Shown: piece after piece, positions 30,844 to 41,204 of the stretch
How the letters are laid out: the number at the start of each line of letters is the position of its first letter
How positions within the stretch are numbered: the stretch's first letter is position 1
From: Mangifera indica
Lineage: Eukaryota > Streptophyta > Magnoliopsida > Sapindales > Anacardiaceae
Direction of reading: 5' to 3'
Assembly (NCBI RefSeq): GCF_011075055.1
Contig: NC_058137.1
Span: 1,364,001-1,428,000 of the forward strand
Length of the DNA: 64,000 bases
Program-made: the position numbers and the translations under genes
The notes under the pieces: model-generated
Told to the model about the DNA's origin: nothing
The model's database searches: none
What the model saw: only the letters and a program-made list of their open reading frames with translations

Positions 30844-33800
30844 TAGGATTTTCCGGCGGAAATTGAAGAGAAGAAGGAAAAGATAGGCATGAGTGTACTG
30901 TGCAGAGAACTTTCCTAATCCCACTACCCAACTCTCAAAAAGGATGGTAGGCTTTCAATTTGGCTTCGTTACTTACTTGTCTCAACAAAAGCGCATTCAT
31001 TAGTAGTGGGGTTACTCATGACATATGGAATATTAATTGTCAATTCTCCTGTTTAACATTGAATTGAGTGTTGATGGTGTCATTATCGGATTCAATAAAC
31101 AAATATATATTTGTAAACAAATATATATAGTATATATTTAGTGGATATTATTATATAATTAAATAATTTTAAATTAAATAATTATATAATATTTCATTAT
31201 ATAATAACTTATAAATATATTCTTGTTTATATATCTAAAATAAATATTTGTAATATTACATAATATTATTGATAATATAGAGAGAGAGAGAGAGTTTTAT
31301 TGATAATAATTTTATTAATAATATATGGATAAAATTATGTATACAATTTTTGTGTATAATTTTATACATAAATAATGATATATCATCATGTGATTGAGTA
31401 TTATTTTATTTTTAATTTTTAATTATACAATTACATGGTAATACGTCATTATTTATATATTAAATTATACATAACATTATTTTATATATATATACAGAGA
31501 GAGAGAGAGTTCTATTGATAATGATATTATTAATTAAAGGCCAAATGACTATTTCCCCTCAAGGTTTAGTGTAAATAGAACTTTTCATCCGTTAACTATC
31601 AAAAATTTAAATACCTAACATTCTATTAAATTTCATTGTTACTATCACAGTAAAATTATCATTTAAGAAAAATATTTTAAAAACTAAAATTTTATCAAAT
31701 TTTCATATTTATGTTTAAAAACTAATAAGTCAATTCCACCAAAACTTTGAAAAACTTACATTACCCATTGAGTCTTTATAACAACTATCGGCGGTCAAAG
31801 ACAACGGTGACGACAATATTCCCCCTCCCTCTTAGCTTCTTTCTCAGTCGCGATATATTTTTAGTCAACTTCTCCCCTTACCAATAACGGGACAAAGAGA
31901 CTAAGATCTTTTCCTCGTCTGACAAAGAAACTTAGATCTCGACCTTTGCATCGTGTCTTCGATGAGGGGAGAATACTATTGATGATAGTCGAAAATGGAC
32001 TGTGATTGAGAAAGAAGCTCAGAGGGAGAGAGAACGTTATCGTCGTCATCATCTCTAACCACCAGCATTTGCTACAAAAACCTTAAGAGGGAATATAAGT
32101 TTTTCAAACTTTTGGTAAAAGTGACTATGTTAGTTTTTGAACTTGAAGGATAAAAATATAATAAATTTTTAGTTTTTAAAATATTTTTCTTAAATAATAA
32201 TTTTATCTTTGACAATAACAATTAAATTTAACATAATGAGAAGTATTTAGATTTTTGATAATTAATAAATAAAAAATTATATTTACACTAAACCTTGTGT
32301 GAAAAATAGTCATTTGACCAATCAATTTAAGTTTGAATTAAATTTATAATAATCAATTCGAATTTATTTTAAGTCAATACACAAATCATCATAGAGTTGT
32401 TAACAAGAATAATAATATCAACACAAGTGAATAACAATGTTGGTAGCATCGATAATATTATTTGATGAATAAATTAATTAATTTTAAATTAAAATATCAA
32501 ATTAAGTCAATTTCTAACTTAAAATCAATTTGTTGAAACTAAATTATTAGTTTGAGTTAAATCATCCACGTAGCGTCTAATCTTATCCAAAAGTACTAAA
32601 TAATTTTGGCTTGCGGGGAGTAGGCAAGAGAGGTGGTGCCACTGGGGATGATCCAATTAAGCAGGATCAATCGAGTTCGAGCGCATCTTTTTCTTAGTGG
32701 GCTGCAGGCACCCTTTTGAGTGCGATTCTGAATGGTCTGATTATGCCTTCCACGTGTCGTCATGGCTCTCGATTCACACTGCTCGCACGCTTTACTTACA
32801 TGTTTGTTCCATGTCAGCAATCTACTTGCACACTACAGTCCATTTTCAGAAAATCACAGCCATAAAAAATCATCTTTAATAATTAAAATATATTATATTA
32901 ATTATTTTAACCACCCGTAAAAATTCTTTAAGATATTTAAAATGCCATTAGACCTTTAATGTAAATCACAATAAATCTTATAAATATTATAAAAAGAAAT
33001 TTATGAATTTGTTAATGCATTCTAAAAACAATAATATATTAGATATAAATGATTAAATACTAACAGATATAAATAAATTAATACTTTAAATTAAATATAA
33101 AATAATAATTAAATTATTTAATTATATTATGAAGCACCAATTTATTTATATCAATTAATATTTATAATGTCTATGATATTTGAAAGTTGAACCATATAAA
33201 AAAAAGTAAACACTAATAAGATGATACCATAATAGCCTATGATGAAATTTGGATAAAGATATGTAGGACACTTAGGATTTCTTTAGGCTCGACAATATCA
33301 TGTTGTTGAAATTAATTGGGAATTTAATTGAGATCTTTAAACTACACCAACCGTGATAATGATTCACCACTTTATTGGCAAAGTTCAAAAGGGTTAGGTT
33401 GCCCATACAGCCGTTTAATATGCTCTAAAATTGCAAAATATCGATTTGCTCAAATTCAGGCTCAGATTGAGGAGTTAATATTGAGTCGATCTAAATATTT
33501 GAATTCAAAGTTAAAATATTTTTTAGATTAATTTAAGTTTCAACTTGTAGGTTTTGAGCTAATCCCAAGTTAATTATTTAAATTTATGTCAGATTTAAAT
33601 TAAGTCTTATTTAGATTTGGTTTGGATCCAATCCATGCTTATTTACAGTTGACACCAGTGCACAAACAGGCCCATAAGAAGGAATTCAACAAAACTGATC
33701 TGGGCTAATGGTGGCCCAAAATATGAAAGCCTTTGTAATTTCTCGCTGTTTTCCCGGCGGAATCACGGTTATCGTTTTACTACATTTGTCGTCGTTCTCA

Positions 33801-33924
33801 CTTCTCAAAGTTCTTGGTAAGCTGAACCATCTCGGATTCAATTGAATGAAAATTGAATCCTAACGTGACAAACAAATACTTACATTCTTGTTTTTAAATT
33901 AACCCTGTCTCTTAGATTTCTATA
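30844..33924. other. Spacer between the PAN gene and the AlkB gene
   Basis: The stretch 31080-31530 is AT-rich with inverted motifs and two short GA repeats (31279-31295 and 31497-31509). A foldback element follows (31539-32319). A less AT-rich patch at about 32590-32830 contains CCACGTGTC but no recognised gene. The rest, to about 33650, is AT-rich and apparently non-coding. GGCCCA/TGGGCC-like motifs at about 33669 and 33711, common upstream of housekeeping plant genes, precede the AlkB gene. Confidence 0.5.
31539..32319. mobile_element. Foldback (long terminal inverted repeat) element, diverged
   Basis: It starts GGCCAAATGACTATTTCC and ends with the inverted counterpart (GAAAAATAGTCATTTGACC). 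The arms can be followed inward past AAGGTTTAGTGTAAATA and TTTAAGAAAAATATTTT on both sides, and a less AT-rich middle (about 31790-32060) is also mirror-symmetric. A 9-bp duplication is no longer readable at the flanks, so it is old. It has the same terminal family as 37713-38593 and 52448-53318. Non-autonomous, with no transposase. Confidence 0.75.
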
Positions 33925-35896
33925 ATGATCTTCTTGTACCGTACAATTGAAGCCCATCTTTGTCGCTTGCCCATGGCGATGGCGGGAAAAATGAATCTTG
34001 TGAGTAACAGTTCTAGAACTAGTGGTTATTCGTCTATCCAATTTGGAAATCTTAGACCAATTCATATTGGAACTGTGAGTGCTTCTTTCCTTTCTGTTCA
34101 TTTTAATTCAATTTCGAGCAAATTGTAATGAACTTATGAATAATAGCTGTTTAGTGTTTATAACTTAGATAAATAAAGTTGCTTTTTTTTTGTTTCCATT
34201 TTTGTATTAGCTTATGTTTCTTCAAGACCCATCTGGGAAGTCTTTCCTTGTTGATGATGACAGTAAAAACGTTCCAAATTTTAGCTATCTTATTAATAGG
34301 AAAATGGGGATTGATAGAAATGTTGATTCATCTCAATTAGAGAACTTACCAGTTGCAAATCCTATGAGCCATCAGGATGTTCAGTTTGAGGCCGATTCTC
34401 TTATTATCAAAGCATCTAAGTCTACTCGAAGTTACTCAAAGCATGAGATGGATATTGAAAATGAGGATTTTTTGGAAGAGCAATCCAATTTCAAACGATC
34501 TCATGGAAGGAAAAAGAGAATTGATCTAGGGTCAGAGCGGCTAATAGGAAATGTGTGTGCACCCCAACTTGGGGATTCATGTGTTTCAAGTTCTACATCT
34601 TTTAGGGATAAGGGTAAGCCTAATTCAACACGAGTCGAAACATCTCCCCATGGCCAGAGATATTCCAAACATGGAATGAGTTATAAGAAGTTAGATTGTT
34701 CCAAAGGTTCTGGTCCATCCAAACATGGGATGAGTCATAAGAAATTAGACTTTTCTGGAAGTTCGGGTTTGTTTAATGTCAAACCATTTGATATTTGTGT
34801 ATCCAGAAGTAGCTTTAGGCATTATACAGAAGACAAGGAAAACCATAATGAATTGGAGCCGACTGAGGACAGAAGTAGACAGGAAGTACTGAGGCCTGGG
34901 ATGGTTCTTTTAAAACAATACCTTCGACTTAATGAACAGGTAAATCTTGATTCTTTACTATTGTTGGATCATGGATGAGCTGAAGTATATTGTTTATTTT
35001 AATGCTTTTATTTTTTTTCCATGTCAGAAGTTGTCTATATGAAATTTTTGCTTTTATTCAAATTATTTGTTTGATATCCCTTGTTGTTAAATGATTATTC
35101 TGTGGAAATCTGTAAATGTTACAGATAGAAATTGTGAAGACTTGTCAAGAACTTGGTAAGGGACCTGGTGGATTTTATCAGCCCGGTTACAAAGATGGAG
35201 CAAAACTTCGGCTCCATATGATGTGCCTTGGCCTTGATTGGGATCCTCAGACCCGTAAATATGAAAAACAGAGGCGTGTTGATGGTTGTGAGCCCCCTCA
35301 TATTCCTCAATCTTTTAATCAGTATGTTCATACAGCAATCTCAGATTCATATGCTCTAATTAAAAAAGAATTCAGACTAATCAATGTGGAAGACATGCTT
35401 CCTGCAATTTCTCCAAATATTGGTATAGTGAACTTCTATACTACCAGTGGGCGACTAGGTCTCCATCAGGTCTGTAGCTACATATCTCTTGTTGGCCATT
35501 GTGCAACTTATTTCTTTTTCTGGATGTTAATTACTGAAACGTTTTCCAATTGACTTTATTTTTTGAAGGGTCTTAAGAACTTTAGTTTCTTTTACTCATA
35601 TTTGCTATCTTTATTTGTAGGATCGTGATGAAAGCTGTGAGAGCCTCCGGAAAGGTTTACCTGTTGTATCCTTCTCAATAGGTGATTCAGCAAAATTCCT
35701 CTATGGGGATGAGAGGGACATTGACAAAGCAGAAACAGTCGTTTTGGAATCAGGGGATGTGTTAATATTTGGTGGTGAGTCTAGACATATATTTCACGGT
35801 GTGTCATCCATCATCCCCAACTCAGCTCCTGGCTCTCTACTAAAACAGTCCAATCTTCGTCCCGGCCGCCTCAATCTAACCTTTAGACAGTATTAA
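33925..35896 (+). CDS. AlkB-family 2-oxoglutarate/Fe(II) dioxygenase (ALKBH1 type)
   Basis: Oxidative nucleic-acid demethylase family; plant ALKBH1 members are linked to N6-methyladenine removal from DNA. Exons 33925-34074, 34211-34939, 35125-35469 and 35621-35896 give 499 residues. A second in-frame ATG at 33973 would give 483. The C-terminal half is the dioxygenase domain: NFYTTS at 396-401, iron ligands H407 and D409 (LHQD), H467 (FHGV), and 2-oxoglutarate arginines R491 and R497 in RLNLTFRQ. The LHQ|D motif is split by intron 3. The N-terminal ~290 residues are Ser/Lys-rich with a basic GRKKRID patch and a tandem ~17-residue repeat (SKHGMS..KKLD) at 202-236. A short 5' leader intron (about 33813-33914) looks likely. 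It is most like the At3g14140/At5g01780 group. Confidence 0.92.
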
Positions 35897-36358
35897 AAAC
35901 CATAATCACTCTTCTAGCTGAGTTGATTACATTGAATATGGGTTATGCAGAAAACTTGGCCTGCGTTCACAAATATGGTGGTTACAATGTGTAACTTGGT
36001 TTTCATTCTGTGATTCATCAAATGGAGGAACAAAGCATTTTGTTAGTGCAAAATGGGGAATCCCTTGTGGAATATTTTATTTGCATCCATGGTCATTGGT
36101 TAATGAGATCATTTTCAGCCATCATTAAATAACTGACTGGCAAATCGTAAAAGAATACAAAGACGGGTTAGACTGAAATCTGAATATTCCTCGGCCGCGA
36201 AATTTACCAGTAATGTCATGACTTGAATTGCATACTGTTAGACTTTAAACTGATTTTCCCTTTGGAGAAATTTTTTTTTTTTTTTTCAAATTCTCACCTC
36301 ATTTCACTTACTTTCAACTTATAAATCATTTTTAATTCCTTCCATCTCCAATCTGCAG

Positions 36359-36468
36359 GTGTTAAAAGCATTCACAACAAGCAAATTTCAAAGGGAAGCA
36401 ATAGCTCCAATGTTAAGATGCATTCAGTAAAAAATAAAATAAGGAGATTGAAGCGTGAAAGATATCAG
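36359..36468 (+). other. Orphan exon-like segment downstream of the AlkB gene
   Basis: A 110-bp stretch is bounded by ATCTGCAG and CAG|GTAAGT, close to ideal plant splice sites. One frame is open throughout and encodes a basic peptide (KNKIRRLKRERYQ at its end). It begins ~460 bp after the AlkB stop codon, so it could be an alternative 3' exon of that gene or a leftover of a lost gene. I do not recognise the peptide. Confidence 0.35.
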
Positions 36469-37712
36469 GTAAGTTTACACAATTATTTGATAGACAAGAC
36501 ACGTATGGGTTACATCAGTGGGGCTTCCCAAGATAAGATGCCCTGCTGTCATAAAATTTTAGGTGTAGTCCGGTTGGTGCATAGCCAAGCCAATATTGGC
36601 AAGACAATCTAATCCGTCCAATTGGCCCACCCCATCTCTTTCAGTGTTGCTTTCAAAAAGCCTGTCTTTCTCTCTAATTATTTGTTTCATCTGAATGGAA
36701 AGCTTGTCCTCGAGAGGGGATGCCAATGAAAACCAATTTCTTTTACTACTATCATGACTTGCGCAAAAGAAATGTGGAAATCCTACGCAGCAAAACATAG
36801 CTAGACGTTTCTCTTGCTTTAGTTGTAAACTATTGTTTTATTTATGCTGAGCATCTTCCACGGCCACATCTTGAAGTTGAGGTCGCTTTCGTTTGATTTA
36901 TTTATGCTGAGTGTTTTAAAACTTAGCTAGTTGTTGTGCTGGTAGGGACTCCATTTTAATCAGAATGTAACGACGAAAAGATGACCAGATTCATTAGCCC
37001 ACTAAATATATGCCATATTATATTCCAAGTTCATTTTTTGAGATTGAAACTATAATTAGCTTTGTTTCTGAGCCAAAGATCCAAAATTTTGATTAGAGTT
37101 TTTTTTTTTTTTCAAATGATTTGGGAAGAGTCCAGAATGTAATATTATTATGAATCAACAGAATCAATTTAATTCCGCATGATGGACACATATATTATAG
37201 ATTATGGAATTATATAAACTAAAAGTTATCGAAATACTTGTTTGTGTCATCTTTTAATATCTCTAATGTAAACAAATAATCTAAAAATTTGGCTTTAAAA
37301 TATCACAAAAATTTCAACATATACAAACCTCATTGAGGGCTTCGAAACATTAATTTTCCCTATCCTAAATTGCCAATATTGCTGTTGACATGACTCTATA
37401 GAATAGCAATAGCCTTTAGACCAACGAAAACGAGAGATTAATTATAGTGGCTGCTTACAGAGCCACCACTTAGGGCTGTCTTTATGACTACTCACACTCC
37501 TAGTATTAGTCAAAACGAAAGCAGCAAATTGCTGCAATATTTTAGGAAGCGTGCATTTGTGAATTGACTTGGTTTTAAGTCAAACTCATATTCAAATTGA
37601 GTCGAATATTCTACGAGTTGTTAGTAAATTTATTTTTTTAATAATTTTTCTTTTTTACCTATGATTTGATGATTTTGTATCACCAATTCAAACTAGAACT
37701 GAAATCTTTTAA

Positions 37713-38593
37713 GGCCAAAAGACTTATTTCCACCTGAGATATAGTGAATTCTCAAATTCTCATCTACTAACTTTCAAAAACCCAAACACCCACCTATGAT
37801 TTGAAAAACTAATACTTACTCTCCAAAATTAAATTAAGATTAAAAGTAAAATCATTATTTAACAATAATATTTAACATTTATATCATTTTACCTCCTTAG
37901 TTTGAAAAACTAACAATTTTACCCGAAATTAAGTTTTAAAAAGTGACATTTTCCCCCCTACCTAGGGTTTCCAATTGCGTCGACAAATTTCTGGCCAACA
38001 ATGGCCGATCTCTCTCCCTCCCGGTGTCGTCTCTCTCTTCGGTGTTCAATATTAGGTCGATAACGCCTGAATTCGACGGAATCCAAACAAAATTCAGACA
38101 AAAAGTCGAAACTCTTAGTCTAGATCTTCGTCGTCTAGACGACGACAACAGTTCAGATGAGGAGATCAGTCTCTTCTGGATCGTCGTCGTCGTCCAAACG
38201 AAGAGTTAAAACTCTTCGTCTGGATTTCATCGAATCCAGACGTCGTCGACCCAATATTGAACACTGGAGGGAGAGACGACACCGGGAGGGAGAGAGATCG
38301 GTCATCATTGGGCGAAAATTTATCGGCGAAATTGGAAACGCTGGGTAGGAGGGAAAATATCACTTTTCAAAACTTAAGTTTGGACGAAATTGTTAGTTTT
38401 TCAAATTAAAGAGGTAAAATGATATAAATGTTAAATATTATTATTAAATAACAATTTTACCTTTAATCTTGATTTAATTTTGAAAGGTAGGTATTAGTTT
38501 TTCAAACCATGGATGGGTGTTTAAGTTTTTGAAATTTAATGAATAGAAATTTGGGAATTCACTATACCTTGTGTGGGAATAAATCTTTTGGCA
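37713..38593. mobile_element. Foldback element, same terminal family
   Basis: It begins GGCCAAAAGACTTATTTCC and ends with the near-inverse AATAAATCTTTTGGCA. The arms are long: open frames read from the two strands at 37943-38209 and 38166-38363 give closely similar peptides (both contain NGRSLSLPVSSL- or DDRSLSLPVSSL-type text), which can only come from an inverted repeat. The interior around 38110-38260 is less AT-rich with GTCGTC/GACGAC runs. Flanking 9-mers ATCTTTTAA and TTTTTATAA match at six positions, a worn target-site duplication at best. No transposase. Confidence 0.8.
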
Positions 38594-39721
38594 TTTTTAT
38601 AAATTTGAGCCAAACTTTGTTTTGATTTGGTTAGAATCTACTGCTACCCATGTCAGTGAATCTATCCACGGTGCCTCCAAATCCGATTGAAGGATTAGAT
38701 ATTATCGAAGTTTTTATCCGTTTGTGCTTTTAGAAAAGACATGTACATTGATACAAGCTTTTAGAAACTGTTGTGATCGAATTTGGCCACATTTTTTTCA
38801 CATGAGCGGGTTTTTGTCAGTAGTTGGTGTCAGGGCTACCATTTTTTGATCCCTCGGTGCGTGCCGATTCTTCATCAAACAATAAAAAATCACCAGTGCC
38901 CACTCCGCCCTGAAAACACTAAGCCACAGTTTTTGTACATGAAACTCGTGTCAGTTTGCGTATTATCATAATAAAGAGTCGTTGTCTGAGTGGTTGGGTT
39001 GGGTTCTTACTTTATACCACACTCACGAGCCAGACTGCTTGTATCGCTCATCAATGGCCCCCTTGGGAAATTTTTTAATTGTTCTAGTGCAACAATTGGT
39101 CTTATCCATTATTATTTCTCACAAGCAACAAAGCATGCATCCAAATAAAATTCTAACTTTAGTTCCTTGGACATATTGATTGTGTTACTAATTATATGTA
39201 TATATATATATATATGATGCAAAAAATTGCATCATAAGTATACAAGATTTTTTAAGGTGTTTTAATTGCTATTTAAAATTATAAATTCATTGTTATTTTA
39301 TTAGTATTTATTATTATAATTTGATATTGTAACAATATTAGATGCAATTTTTTAACTAAGAAAATGTAATAATCACCACTATTTAGTTTTAAAAGAAACT
39401 ATGTCAATTTAAATTTAATAATTTTTTAAAACTATTTTAATAAAATAATATTTTAATCTTATTTTATTATCAAAAATCACTTACATTACTTATATTTTTA
39501 TATCAAAATGTTATTTATCAAACTTAATTAAATATTTTATATTTAGTATTTATTTTTACGGTAATCTTTAGGAAAAAACCACTTTTCTTTTAACATTATG
39601 TGTACAAAAAGAAAATAATACTCCGAAGAGATTCACGGGCAAATTTTGCCCAAGCGGATGCAGGAGTTCTGTAGTACAGGGGCACGATTGTCATTTCGGG
39701 ACAAAACCTTCCCTTTGCTCC

Positions 39722-39730
39722 TATATAAAT
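39722..39730 (+). promoter_or_regulatory. TATA box of the aminotransferase gene
   Basis: TATATAAAT lies about 120 bp before the start codon at 39847, leaving a leader of about 90 bp if transcription starts ~30 bp downstream. Positional inference. Confidence 0.6.
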
Positions 39731-39846
39731 CTTTCTATGATGTAACTCTTCAGCTCGTACGAAAACTTGCAATCACACGCACTCGCTATTCCTCCTGCAT
39801 TTTCGGAATCTCTTTCCATAACAACTCTTAAACCAGCCAAACGAAG

Positions 39847-41118
39847 ATGCAGAGATTCATCACGAGAAAACTATTATCAGAAACAACTTCAACCAATTCT
39901 CAGCGGTGGCGCCGGTGCTTCTCTCAGCCAGTGGAAAAGCAGGAGGCGTCTCTAAATGACAATGAAGTTTTTCTTCCTAAAATGCCCCCATTCGATTACT
40001 CTCCTCCTCCCTATACCGGTCCCTCAGCCGATGAGATCTTGGCCAAGCGGAAGACTTATCTCAGTCCCTCACTTTTCCACTTCTATAGCAAACCCGTGAG
40101 TCCGCGTTACAGCCGATCATTTTCCTTCCATATGAACTATGATTGAATCGATTTCATTATTTTATTGTAATCTCATTTGCATTTTTGATTCAATCTTTTG
40201 AGTGGGCCGCACCGCTGAAATGAACGGTCAGATCTATAGGATTTTAATTATACGAATCTGTGTGTGACAGCTGAACGTGGTGGACGGAAAGAAGCAGTAT
40301 TTGTTCGATGAAAACGGCCGTAGATACTTGGATGGTTTTGGAGGGATTGCAACGGTGTGTTGCGGCCATAGTCATCCTGATGTAGTCGACGCCGTGATCA
40401 ACCAGATCAAGCGCATCCAACACTCCACAGTTCTCTATCTCAACCATGCTATCGCTGATTTCGCCGAGGCACTAGCCTCCAAAATGCCTGGCAATCTTAA
40501 GGTCTGTCATCAACGGTCCACGTTTCATCTCGTCTTTGCTTTTTGTCGCTTTCCATTATGATGATGAAGATCACACTACGTAGGCCCAGTCGTGTCTTTT
40601 GAAGAGTCTAGTTAATCGCCGATGGTAAACATCGTATGGTATCATATTAACAATATTTTTTAAATAAATATTACTATAAATTAATTAAAATTCGAGAATG
40701 TCTTTTCTTGTCTAGATAAGAAGTTTAAAATTCTGCTTGTCAATATTTTAAGCTAGATATTTCTTATTATATTTTGTGTAGGTGGTGTTCTTCACAAATT
40801 CAGGCACAGAAGCGAATGAATTGGCAATAATGATGGCAAGATTGTACACAGGATCTAATGATTTAATATCTCTAAGGAACGCGTATCATGGTAACGCAGC
40901 TGGAACCATGGCAGCCACAGCCCAGTCCAACTGGAAATTCAACGTTGTTCAGGTGAAAGTACTTATCTTTCAACTCTTACTTATTTTTATTACCTTAATT
41001 CCAAAAAGCATGGGCCCATTTTCAAGTGAATGAGAATGATTTTGGCCCTTTGCTTTGCGCTATTTGGATTGGAATATCTTAGGCTAATATATGCACTCAG
41101 CCATTATTTCTTGCCTTT

Positions 41119-41204
<86 letters not shown>

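Larger units (their letters stand above)
35897..39846. other. Spacer between the AlkB and aminotransferase genes
   Basis: The AlkB 3' UTR is followed by an orphan exon-like piece (36359-36468) and unremarkable sequence to 37700. A foldback element (37713-38593) comes next, then AT-rich DNA with a TA run at 39198-39215, then the promoter and leader of the aminotransferase gene from about 39700. No other gene is supported. Confidence 0.5.

Noticed and set aside
37936..38363. Serine/arginine-rich short frames on both strands
   Set aside because: They are products of inverted symmetry in the 37713-38593 element.
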